NCBI GenBank assembly: GCA_009746045.1 | Contig: RPFO01001919.1 | Coordinates: forward strand, 62,001-126,000 | Direction of reading: 5' to 3' | DNA length: 64,000 nt | Origin: Mesostigma viride | Taxonomy: Eukaryota > Streptophyta > Mesostigmatophyceae > Mesostigmatales > Mesostigmataceae | Shown here: one piece after another, positions 10,228 to 18,556 of the stretch | Layout of the letters: each line of letters starts with the position of its first letter | Position numbering within the stretch: the first letter of the stretch is position 1 | Notes under the pieces: generated by a model | What the model was told of the DNA's origin: nothing | Databases searched by the model: none | What the model saw: only the letters and a program-made list of their open reading frames with translations | Translations under genes and position numbers: made by a program

Positions 10228-11692
10228 TGGAGTGGAGATGGAGATAGTGGAGATTCATCTCCATACCCCCCCCTCCCTTCTCCTAAAACTTTTCTGGCAG
10301 GAAATACTCGCGCAAATTCCAATATTGTCCCGTGGAATCCTAACTGTCCCATTCCAAGTATTTTACGCGATGGTGACAGACGCCAGCACGGGGTGGAGAT
10401 AGTGGAGATGGAGGTGGAGATAGGTACCTCCACCACTTTGACCTTTGTGTTTCGAAAAGGAGAAGGATTTCGGAGGAAAGGGACAGCGGGATCGGATAGG
10501 GGGAGTCTCTAGGATTCTGATAAACCGGGTTTCATGACAAGTTTCTCGGTGCTCGAGAGCCAGTCCTCGGGGTTCCACGGAGTGGAGATAGTGGAGATAG
10601 TGGAGATGCATCTCCATACCCCCCCCCTCCTTCCAAAAACTTTTTTGGCTGGAACGGAATGCAGTCTCTGCGCTGGCAGGTGCCGGGAAATGCTAAGAAT
10701 ATACATAAAATTTTATGGGCAGCAGAGAGAAATAGTTATAAATATACAAAATTTTATGGGCAGCAGAGGGAAACTTTTATACTTCCCGTGGAATATATAC
10801 AAAATTTTATGGGCAGCAGAGGGAAACTTTTATACTTCCCGTGGAATGTATACAAAATTTTATGGGCAGCAGAGGGAAACTTTTATACTTCCCGTGGAAT
10901 GTATACAAAATTTTATGGGCAGCAGAGAGAAATAGTCGTAAATATACAAAATTTTATGGGCAGCAGAGAGACAGTGCTTGGCGGCAGATGCGAGAACTCT
11001 GGTCCAGGAAAAAGTTTTTCAAGGGAGGGGGGGGGTATGGAGATGAATCTCCACTATCTCCACTATCTCCACTCTGTCGAATGCCGAGAATTCTCCCCAC
11101 CCGGTGGGAACTGGGTCGAGAGAGGGGCGGGCACGGAAAGCCAGAGAGTCGCCTGATCGCATCCCGCTATCCGTTTCCTCCAAAATCCTTCTCCTTTTCA
11201 GAAAACAAAGGTCGAAGTCGTGGAGGTACCTATCTCCACCTCTATCTCCACTATCTCCACTCCGTCCCCGCCCGGGAAAGTTTTTCGAGAGGAGGGGGGG
11301 GGTGGAGATGCATCTCCACTATCTCCACTATCTCCACCGCCCCGCGCACCCTCTTATGCTGTCACTCGTCACCATCGCGTAAAATACTTATAATTGGACA
11401 GTTAGGATTCCACGGGACAATATTGGAATTTGCATGAGTATTTCCTGCCAGAAAAGTTTTGGGAGAAGGGAGGGGGGGTATGGAGATGCATCTCCACTAT
11501 CTCCACTATCTCCACCGCCCCGCGCACCCTCTTATGCTGTCACTCGTCACCATCGCGTAAAATACTTATAATTGGACAGTTAGGATTCCACGGGACAATA
11601 TTGGAATTTGCATGAGTATTTCCTGCCAGAAAAGTTTTGGGAGAAGGGAGGGGGGGGTATGGAGATGCATCTCCACTATCTCCATCTCCACC
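10228..11692. repeat. large imperfect inverted repeat between convergent genes
   Basis: The left arm (about 10228-10685) is collinear, in reverse complement, with the right arm (about 10978-11692). Shared blocks in the same mirrored order are the GGAGATGCATCTCC palindromes with C- or G-runs, CCTTTGT...AAGGAGAAGGATTT, GGTACCTCCAC, TTACGCGATGGTGAC and the block containing CAATATTGTCCCGTGGAATC. The right arm has an extra ~180-bp tandem duplication (about 11300-11480 and 11480-11660). The spacer is the tandem array at 10690-10972. Confidence 0.85.
10690..10972. repeat. ~51-bp tandem repeat at the centre of the inverted repeat
   Basis: About six copies, two of them shorter, of a unit with ATACAAAATTTTATGGGCAG then CAGAGGGAAACTTTTATACT and TCCCGTGG. 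It is AT-rich, unlike the surrounding GC-rich arms. Confidence 0.9.
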
Positions 11693-11756
11693 CCCTATGC
11701 CAGAATTAGAGAAGACTCATTGTGGGCACGCATGTTTGAGACACAAGTCGAGTTTG

Positions 11757-11785
11757 CATTAAAAATAGGATTACGAGTTTCATAA
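11757..11785 (-). terminator. possible 3'-end element of gene D
   Basis: Minus strand CCTATTTTTAATGCAAAC, about 45-70 nt beyond the stop codon; a weaker version of the motif after genes A, B, C and G. Confidence 0.45.
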
Positions 11786-11826
11786 ATAGGAGAGAGGGGC
11801 TGACAGAGTCCTATTCCCCACAGTAT

Positions 11827-12573
11827 TCACAGTTTGACAGAGGCGGCCATCTCGTGCAGGCTCTTGCACGGATCGAAGGTGGCATCCAAGTCCAGATCGT
11901 CAAAGTTGCAGCCGAAGAACGTGTCATCCACGTCCAGATCCTGGCGGGGGGACTTGCTCCCCACCTCCTCCTCCTCCTCGGAGGAGGTGTAAGAGTACGA
12001 GGGGACGGAGCCTTCGAAATCGCTCATCTCGTGATCGGAAGGAGCCTGCTCCTCCTCCTCCTGCTCCTCCTCCTCCTGCTCGACTTGGTCGACAGAAACG
12101 GGGGACTCGCGATTTTCCCTGTCCATCCGGGCCAAACGGGCATTCTCCAGCTCGCGAGCGGCGTTTTCGCGGCCCAAAATCTCGTCGCGAGTCACCACCC
12201 AGGCGGCAAGCGGGTTGCCGCGAGAGAAATCGGAGCACCGCATGGAGAGTCTGGGCAGATCCTTGACTCTGGCGCCCATCCCGTCGTGCGGGGGCTTGAA
12301 ATCGCGGCGGCGGCGGGAGGGAACGCACACCTTCTTGGGGGCGGGGAAGTTCTCCTCACGGGGCGTTTCGAAGAGCCCCATTTCGTGCTTCATCCGCTGC
12401 CATAGCTCCTCCTCCATCCTCTGCTTCTCGGCCTTGTTGCGCTTTGCGTTGGCGAGGCGTTTGGAGCGGCACTTGGAACAGCGACTCGTGCGCTTGCAAC
12501 CGCGCTTGGGGAGGAACTCGTCGCTGTCCTTCGGGAAACGCAGGCCGCAATCGCGGCAGGCCGCAGTCGCCAT
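11827..12573 (-). CDS. acidic zinc-finger protein (gene D), 248 aa
   Basis: Starts at ATG 12573 (MATAACRDC), 77 nt after TATAAAA (12650-12656). Residues 6-40 hold C-x2-C ... F ... C-x5-C-x2-C, followed by a strongly basic helix rich in Lys, Arg and Asn. This is the compact zinc-module layout often seen in phage and virus proteins of the type CxxC-K-F-CxxC. The middle has an RRRRDF basic patch. The C-terminal 100 residues are very acidic (Glu runs, then DLDVDDTFFGCNFDDLDLD), like an activation domain with bulky hydrophobic residues between acids. A transcription-regulator role is an inference from this basic-zinc plus acidic-tail plan. It shares a divergent promoter region with gene E. Confidence 0.8.
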   Translation of the reverse strand: MATAACRDCGLRFPKDSDEFLPKRGCKRTSRCSKCRSKRLANAKRNKAEKQRMEEELWQRMKHEMGLFETPREENFPAPKKVCVPSRRRRDFKPPHDGMGARVKDLPRLSMRCSDFSRGNPLAAWVVTRDEILGRENAARELENARLARMDRENRESPVSVDQVEQEEEEQEEEEQAPSDHEMSDFEGSVPSYSYTSSEEEEEVGSKSPRQDLDVDDTFFGCNFDDLDLDATFDPCKSLHEMAASVKL

Positions 12574-12969
12574 GGCAGGAAATGGAAAGGGTTCGAGAGC
12601 GTGAGAGAGAGAGAGAGCGAGAGTGCGTGCGACGAGGAGGGCGGCGGGGTTTTATACCCGCGCGGTGCTCGCCTCGCCGCGTGAAAAAATTACGCGGTCG
12701 GCGGTTAGGTTCCGTTACGTGTCCGTGGACACTTATTCGGGCGCGAGACGCGCCACGTCTCCTCCGAAAACCGTTACTTCCCGTGCCGGGCCGCGGTTAC
12801 GGACGGACCAAACGGCGGTTACGCGCCGACCGCCAGCCGTTACGGTACCACGGGCCGACCCAGAGACGGTGCACCGCACGGACCCTGGAGGGGACCCTGA
12901 GAGGGACCCAAGGGGGGCTGGAGAGACCCGAGGGGAATTAAAAACACGTATTCTGTTGTAACTGCGGCG
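12574..12969. promoter_or_regulatory. divergent region of genes D and E
   Basis: TATA for D at 12650-12656 (minus). Six or more GTTACG/GGTTAC words and one CCACGGG word lie between 12685 and 12860. Gene E has no TATA 70-80 nt upstream; it has only an AT-rich GGAATTAAAAACACG about 35 nt before its ATG, so it may belong to a different expression class from the others. Confidence 0.65.
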
Positions 12970-13917
12970 ATGGAGGAATTGGACGACAGGGGGTTTCTCG
13001 TTATGAGGGGTGCGCTGGGAGAATCGGATATTAAAGAAGGAGTAGCGTGCATTCGCAAGAATGAAGTCGATTACGCGGCTATGGAGTCCTTCATCCGTCA
13101 AAGAATGTTGCAGAGCGTTCGACAACGGCTCGCGTGGGGCAAAGTCGATTTCGTCAAATTTCGAGTAAGCGACAACAACAACTCTGCGGATGCGTCGAGT
13201 TTCCACAGAGATATCATTTATCAGGGTCGCGAAAATCCGTTTACTCCGCCGTTTTACACGTGTCTCACGTATCTGGACACGACAGTGATGGAACTCATCC
13301 CCGGCTCTCACAAACGAGTCGCCTATTCTTGGCTTGAACTCCCGAGTCTGCACGCAAGCCGATTGCAACTAGAAATGAATCCCGGAGACCTGCTCGTGTT
13401 TCACTCTTCTCTACTTCACCGCGGACTGTTCACTGAGAAGCTAGAACACCGGCGTTTGGTGCAGGTTTTCGAGGTTTTTCTGGACCCGAAGTGCCTCTCC
13501 ACCGTCGTGCACGTCAGAGGCAGGGAAGCATACAGTGATTTCATGATCCGAGCGAGTCGCACGGGAGGAATTGTAAAGTCCCTGATCGATTATCTCGCGT
13601 TTGCGAACGCTGCAAGGGGTTACGGCGTGGGATTTAGAATTCCAGAGAAGTGCGGATTGGATAACACGCTGTATTTCTCGTCCGAGGGGCTCAGAGATAG
13701 GGTGGAGATCAAGTCGGGGACGTGGCAGGAAATAAACAAGTACGTGATGAACTCGCGACTTGACTTGAGGGATCTTCCAGAAGAGTCGTATTCGACGTAC
13801 AATTTTCACGTGTTCTTTCGAACACCGTTGGTGTTTATGATTGTGATCACGCTGCTTTTGGCGCTGACGGGAGTGTACGGGTTCACAAAATTGTACCGTA
13901 ATGTTCGGAATGTCTAA
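12970..13917 (+). CDS. phytanoyl-CoA dioxygenase (PhyH)-like 2-oxoglutarate/Fe(II) oxygenase with C-terminal membrane anchor (gene E)
   Basis: A 315-aa protein. The family's iron site is visible: H79-R-D81 (SSFHRDI), a distal His in GDLLVFHSSLLHRG (H150 by analogy) and an Arg soon after (HRRLVQV, residues 160-165) for 2-oxoglutarate. MELIPGSHKR at 107-116 is the typical PhyH loop just before the distal His. Known family members hydroxylate lipids or small molecules using O2 and 2-oxoglutarate; the substrate here is unknown. Residues ~283-306 form a hydrophobic transmembrane helix followed by a short basic tail, so the enzyme is probably tail-anchored with the catalytic domain in the cytosol. 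PhyH-like genes are common in large algal DNA viruses as well as in hosts. It lacks the ATG-GCN start and TATA class of its neighbours. Confidence 0.8.
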   Translation: MEELDDRGFLVMRGALGESDIKEGVACIRKNEVDYAAMESFIRQRMLQSVRQRLAWGKVDFVKFRVSDNNNSADASSFHRDIIYQGRENPFTPPFYTCLTYLDTTVMELIPGSHKRVAYSWLELPSLHASRLQLEMNPGDLLVFHSSLLHRGLFTEKLEHRRLVQVFEVFLDPKCLSTVVHVRGREAYSDFMIRASRTGGIVKSLIDYLAFANAARGYGVGFRIPEKCGLDNTLYFSSEGLRDRVEIKSGTWQEINKYVMNSRLDLRDLPEESYSTYNFHVFFRTPLVFMIVITLLLALTGVYGFTKLYRNVRNV

Positions 13918-13956
13918 ATCAATCTCGGGATAAAAATTCGTCCCTGTAAAGTATAC

Positions 13957-14070
13957 ATGCCTAAACGCGCCTGCCGGGCTGTAACGAAAAAGGGCAGAGG
14001 AAAACCTCAAAAAAGCATTGACGCTCTCGGAACAAGCTTCGGAAAGGGCGAACGTTCCAGAAGGGGGTGA
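13957..14070 (+). CDS. possible small basic peptide, 37 aa
   Basis: ATG at 13957 opens a 37-codon frame (MPKRACRAVTKKGRG...) with 12 Lys/Arg and no acidic stretch, ending at TGA 14068. GGATAAAAATTCG lies ~28 nt upstream. It could be a small nucleic-acid-binding peptide, or just part of the 3' region of gene E. No independent support. Confidence 0.25.
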   Translation: MPKRACRAVTKKGRGKPQKSIDALGTSFGKGERSRRG

Positions 14071-14620
14071 GAGGCCCATGCCGCGTGTATAAACAGTTTT
14101 GTTGTTTTATAATTATATACAGCGATGCCGAAAAAGTGCAGATAACTCACGGCGCGAAAGACAAAATGCAAAAACAACGCCGGGAAAAACGGCGTTTGCG
14201 CGGTGCACGCCTCTCACACCGCTCGATCCATAAACGCACTACTCCCAGTTACAGGGAATTTGTTGGATCCACACCACCGACCCGTTGATAACATGCCCCT
14301 TTTTGAACGTTCTGAGGACACACCCGAAAAAAAAACGGGATTTTCCCGTGGTGGCTCCTCCGATCGCCGGCCGCGAGTCCGATTTTCGGTTACGATTCCC
14401 CTGGGAGTCCACGGGGTCCCTGGGATATTTTCAAAATATCTGAAAATATCTAAAATATCTCGGAAATATCTCGGAAATATCTCGTGGATTCCTACGGGAT
14501 CCGTACTGCGCCGGCTACCACGGGGATCGGGCTTTGTGGCTGCCACGTGGCCTGCTGGAAACTTACCATACTTATACTAATGTGCAGCTTAGATATTTTT
14601 TCAAACTGGTTTTGCAAACA
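14071..14620. promoter_or_regulatory. orphan promoter-like region between convergent genes E and F
   Basis: Contains GTATAAACAG (14087-14096), TCCCGTGG, CGGTTACG, CCACGGGG and CCACGTGG words and, at 14429-14485, five AAATATCT-type repeats like those in the F/G promoter. Both flanking genes end here, so these promoter words have no obvious client. The only frame is a short basic one from 14166 (MQKQRREKRRLRG..., about 40 aa), which I cannot support as a gene. Confidence 0.4.
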
Positions 14621-14627
14621 TCCACAT

Positions 14628-14662
14628 CTTTATTACAAACATCCACATCTTTCCTGTCCAAG
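14628..14662 (-). terminator. poly(A) signal of gene F
   Basis: Minus strand AATAAAGATGTGGATGTTTG, with a second copy of AAAGATGTGGATGTTTG just upstream (a 20-bp direct repeat), about 130-160 nt after the stop codon. Confidence 0.5.
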
Positions 14663-14791
14663 TCCCCAGTGCGTGGGGTGTTTCTTCTACTGCCTGTCAC
14701 CTAAACCCCGTGGATGGGCTGGTTTCTAACTATGGCCCTTGTCTCTAAACTAGAGGGGTTTTTGACATCCAATGCTGTCAGCTGTAACTGT

Positions 14792-15976
14792 TCAGTCGTC
14801 CTGGTTGCCAGCCGGAGTCCAGGTGGGGTCTGCAGCCTCGTCGTCGACGCCCTGTGCAGCAACGTCAGCGTCTATGGCGTCCACGAGATCACTGATTGGG
14901 TCAGTGGGGGCGTCGACGGGGATTGCTGTGTCCACTGCTTCCCCTGGACGAGGAGCACGCTGGGAAGAAGGGCCGGCACCACTCGCTCCAGGCAGGCTGG
15001 CAAGGATGCGCCTGGCCTTCTCCGTGGTCACCCCAAACAACTGAGCCATGCGCTTGAAGACGTCTGGGCTGTCGCGCTCCATTGCAGCTGAGAGCGCCTC
15101 CACCTTGTCAAACACGCCCATCATGGCGCTAAGCTTCTTCGCAGACTCAGCCTCCGGGCAAGTCTCCATGTGCTCCTCGACGGCGCGTTTCTTGCCCTCA
15201 TAGCCGCAGCACATCTTGGAAGAAAGCGTCTCGTTGTCCAGCAGGCGGAACGAGACGGTGTTGCCACAGGTGTAGACGTTGTACTCGCACTCCTCCTCGT
15301 GCGCCGCCATCATGTTGCTTGGGATGATCGTAAAGCAGCCGGGGTGTTCGCAGGCCCTGTACTGCGTCCTCGACGCCAGGCTGTTGAGCTGCGGGTTGGG
15401 GACGAACAGCTGCCCAGACGAGCTCAGCGGCTTGCGGCACTGCGGGCACTGGTTTCTGAACGTGTGAAGCTTGGTAGTGGCACAGGTGTCGCAGATGATG
15501 ATGGAGCATGCGTGCGCGGGCTCGTTCTCCAGCATGAGAGTGACATACTTGTCTCTCTCCTCCGCGCAAATGGCGCATTCGATCTTGCTCAAGTCCAGGA
15601 CGAGCTTCGCCACCTTGAAAGTGTTCTCCAGATAGGGAAACACGTTGTTTCTTGTGTCGAAGTCCCCGTGATTATCGTGCACGGGCACAGGCTTGTTAGC
15701 CCTGTGAAGCTGCCGTTGTTCAGCGGTCAGTTCTGCATGCACGGGTGTGTGGGGGCAAGAAAACATAACAAGAAATGAGTACCAAAAGGCGGAAACGACA
15801 AGAAAAAGCGCTCTTGGGTGCAAAAAAACAAAGGCTCGTCACAAACCTGCTTCTCCAGTAGCCGTGTTCCTCGCAGCACGTCGCTTTCCCCTGCCACTTC
15901 CACTGCCACTGCCACTAGCTCCAGTAACACCACGGCCAAAGTTGTAGCTAGCTGCGTATCTGGGGCGGGAAGCCAT
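14792..15976 (-). CDS. RING-finger / SIAH-like zinc protein (gene F), two exons
   Basis: Exon 1 is 15976-15847 (MASRPRYAAS..., a Gly-Ser-rich 43-residue leader), intron 15846-15733 (114 bp, GTTTGT...GCATGCAG), exon 2 15732-14792; the join is in frame and gives 356 aa. Evidence for splicing: exon 1 has the island's standard ATG-GCN start 75 nt after TATAAAG (16050-16056), while the unspliced frame would begin in the intron. Residues ~96-142 form a RING-like finger (C-x2-C, H-x-C, C-x2-C, C-x2-C, ending CPQCRKPL). Next come C-x4-C, H and C residues around 165-195, like the SIAH/TRAF-type zinc fingers that follow RINGs. The C-terminal 80 residues are acidic and disordered. RING proteins usually act as ubiquitin ligases; that activity is inferred, not shown. 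Confidence 0.8.
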
Positions 15977-16807
15977 ATCCAGTGAGAGAGTTTTGGTGTG
16001 CTGAGCTGATGTGAGGTGAGCGAGTGGCGAGGAGACGAGGAAGTCTGGTCTTTATACCTGCGCAGGCCTTGGTTGACGAGACGGTCCCGTGGCTGCCAGG
16101 CTATCTACGTGGTCTTGCACGGGCAATCTGGCTACGTGGAAGCGCGTTCGTCGTTTATGCGCCGAAACCTTATCCACGGGACGCGTTTTTTTACGTTACA
16201 AGTCCCGTGGCAGCGTAACGGTCAGAAATATCCGTCCACGGGGATTAAGGATTTTCGGTTTTGAGCCCCGTGGCAGAGTAACTGTCGGATATTTTTGCCA
16301 CGGGGAAAGAATTTTTACGTTACAAATCCCGTGGCAAAATAACGCTCGAAAATATCCGTCCACGGGGACAGAAAAAAAAACGATTCGGGCCCCGTGGCAA
16401 AGTAACTGTCGGATATTTTTGCCACGGGAAAAGATTTTTTACGTTACAAATCCCGTGGCAAAATAACGCTCAAAATATCTGTCCACGGGGACAGAAAAAA
16501 ATCCGATTCCGGTCCCGCGGCAAAGTAACTGTCGGATATTTTTGCCACGGGGAAAGATTTTTTACGTTACAAATCCCGTGGCAAAATAACGCTCAAAATG
16601 TATGGCCACGGGAAAATTTTCCTCGTAACCGTCATACCGTTTCCCGTTACAAACCTCGTGGCGAGCCACGAGCTGTCGATCTGCTGAATTCTTCTAGACC
16701 ACGGGAATTGCAGCCCCGTGGGTATAAATGCAGGACTTGCACCACCTCGCCTCGCATCCCACTCGCATCCACCCAGCTCTCTCAGCAACCAAAACCAACC
16801 AGCTCCA
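15977..16807. promoter_or_regulatory. divergent promoter region of genes F and G
   Basis: TATA boxes at 16050-16056 (for F, minus) and 16733-16739 (for G, plus). The space between is filled with CCCGTGGC/GCCACGGG inverted pairs, GTTAC words and the ~123-bp tandem repeats at 16263-16612. Leaders are 73-75 nt and CT-rich on the sense strand. Confidence 0.8.
16263..16612. repeat. ~123-bp tandem promoter repeat, nearly 3 copies
   Basis: Each unit holds CCCGTGGCAAAGTAAC, TGTCGGATATTTTTGCCACG, GGG-A-run, TTACGTTACAAATCCCGTGG, CAAAATAACGCTC, an AAATATC word and TCCACGGGGACAG plus an A-run. CCCGTGGCAAA and TTTGCCACGGG face each other, so every unit can form a 10-11-bp stem hairpin. Confidence 0.9.
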
Positions 16808-18073
16808 ATGGCTTCCTCCTCCGCCATCTCTGCTCCTCGCCAGCGTGGGCCGCACAGTGCTCCCAAAGTCAAGAAAACTCGCCACTTCAACATTCTTTTC
16901 CACCCAGTCACCGGCGAGCATGCATGCGAAGTCCACCTTCCTGAGGCTTCTCGCAGCGTTTTGAACGACATGATGGATCACTACGAGACGAGCAACATCA
17001 TGATGAACAAGAAGCGCATTCGCTGCGTCGGCTGCGACAAGATGAGGTCTCTCAAGCACTTCTGCGAGTTTGACGAGGATTACAAGATGCGCAACAATCA
17101 CAGCTTTTCCCCGTGCGACGGCCATTTCTGCGACTCGTGCGAGTACCTTCAGCAGAACAACATGCTGAAGAGCATCCCCACGAAGGACTGCGCCAAGTGC
17201 AAGAAGCCGACTCGTGTGGATCTCCTCAAGATCGACTGCAACGGCAAGGCCGAGCACTGCATCAGCTGCTGGGACCCCGCATTCGAGCAGTTCGCGTTCG
17301 AGCACGAGCGGACGAAGAAGAGGTTCCCCGAGCTGCTCCAGATCTACCCGGATATGGAGGACACCGCCGAGTTCATCAAGTGGCCCACGCCAGGCACCTA
17401 CACCGTCTCTGAGCCGAACTTTGCTCTCACCGGCCCCACCGACCCTGGCAAGGTCAACGTCAAGGTCGAGGAGCGCGACCAGCCCTTTCTTCGCGGTGGC
17501 TACAAGAGGAAGCAGGAGGACACAAACGACTACCTGAGGTCTTGCGGGCTGTTCAACGACGCCATCAAGAAGCCCAAGGTCGACATCGAGAACTTCAAGA
17601 GCGACTTCACCAAGGAGATCTCCAGGATCAAGTGGGAGTGCGAGAAGCGCAACTATGTCTCCCACCTCAGCTTCGTCTCTTTCACGCTGTCCGAGTCCAA
17701 CCTCACCAGCACCGTCACTCCCGGCACCAAGGAGTTCGAGCATCTGAAGAACAAGTTCTGCGGCGTCAAGGCTGCCAGCAAGCAGATGGGCTGCAACCAC
17801 CAGTTGGACGTGCCCTCCAAGACCTGCAAGGTGTGCAACAAGAAGGCGCACTACCTCTTCACCGCCAACGGCCACAGCATCGACAACGACGTCGTCTGCA
17901 GCGAGTGCGTCCTCGACACTCTGCGGGAGGCTGGCACCAAGAGTGTCTCCTGCCCCATCTGCGAGGGCAAGGACTCCAAGCACGACCTGTGCTTCCCGTT
18001 TTTCCGCTACGACTCCGCAGAGTCCTGCTATGCAGCTGTCATGAACCAACTGGCCGCCCCGCGTGCCCTGTAA
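16808..18073 (+). CDS. multi-zinc-module protein (gene G), 421 aa
   Basis: Starts at ATG 16808 (MASSSAIS), 75 nt after the TATA box. The leader region is basic. Cysteine modules occur at about residues 72-115 (C-x2-C ... C-x3-C-x2-C), 130-160 (C-x2-C ... C-x2-C with a Trp after the last Cys) and 340-400 (four pairs, including a CNH ... CKVC ... CSEC ... CPIC RING-like set). Between the second and third modules is a ~170-aa, mostly hydrophilic region with a Pro-rich turn and a KRKQED basic patch. The final set resembles a RING or PHD-type cross-brace. No enzyme motif is recognised. Together with A, D, F and H it suggests repeated use of related zinc modules in the island. The plus-strand frame is intact. 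Confidence 0.8.
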   Translation: MASSSAISAPRQRGPHSAPKVKKTRHFNILFHPVTGEHACEVHLPEASRSVLNDMMDHYETSNIMMNKKRIRCVGCDKMRSLKHFCEFDEDYKMRNNHSFSPCDGHFCDSCEYLQQNNMLKSIPTKDCAKCKKPTRVDLLKIDCNGKAEHCISCWDPAFEQFAFEHERTKKRFPELLQIYPDMEDTAEFIKWPTPGTYTVSEPNFALTGPTDPGKVNVKVEERDQPFLRGGYKRKQEDTNDYLRSCGLFNDAIKKPKVDIENFKSDFTKEISRIKWECEKRNYVSHLSFVSFTLSESNLTSTVTPGTKEFEHLKNKFCGVKAASKQMGCNHQLDVPSKTCKVCNKKAHYLFTANGHSIDNDVVCSECVLDTLREAGTKSVSCPICEGKDSKHDLCFPFFRYDSAESCYAAVMNQLAAPRAL

Positions 18074-18111
18074 ATAGTTCAGAGAATCTCTCTAGTCCCG
18101 TGGACTTGTGT

Positions 18112-18148
18112 ACAATTAAAGAGTAATTATATTTTTAATGAAAACAAT
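18112..18148 (+). terminator. 3'-end / poly(A) element of gene G
   Basis: ATTAAAGAGTAATTATATTT then TTAATGAAAAC, 40-75 nt after the stop codon. Confidence 0.6.
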
Positions 18149-18236
18149 TCACACGAACATCATGTCTTATTTTCCATGCTTGCAATCAAAGTAAAATTAA
18201 CAATTGCACACGTCCCAAGTGTCCAAATTTAATAAT

Positions 18237-18556
18237 ACTTAGCCGTTGAGACTTGGCAAAAATTTGAATTTGGCGCGGTTTTATATTTATACTTCTGGCG
18301 CCGTCACCACGGGGAATGGCACGTGCCACGTGGCAGAATCCCGTGGACGTGCACCGGTCCGTACTCGCGCCGCGCCGTTCCGTATTTGCGCCGCGCTTAT
18401 CCACAGGACGCGCGCGTCGCGCTCGCGCCGCGCTTATCCACAGGACGCGGACCAATCCCGTGGCAGCTGTGGATATCCCTTCGTCTATTAAGTCGCGAGA
18501 CGCAACAACTCTCGCAGCTATCCTCCTCTCCATCCACCACTACCACGAAAACAGCT
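18237..18556 (+). promoter_or_regulatory. promoter region of gene H
   Basis: ACTTAGCCGTTGAGACTTGG at its start, then CCACGGGG, CCACGTGG, CCCGTGG and three TTATCCACAGGACGCG-type words (two within a ~35-bp direct duplication). TATTAAG at 18486-18492 stands where the other genes have TATAAA, 65-70 nt before the ATG. Confidence 0.65.

Noticed and set aside
10690..10972. Possible CRISPR array in the island
   Set aside because: The 51-bp units abut without unique spacers, and no cas-like gene is near.
15733..15823. Start of gene F at an in-frame ATG 15823 with a signal-peptide-like N-terminus
   Set aside because: That hydrophobic stretch is the pyrimidine-rich intron; the leader exon with TATA and ATG-GCN start splices in frame to the exon after it.
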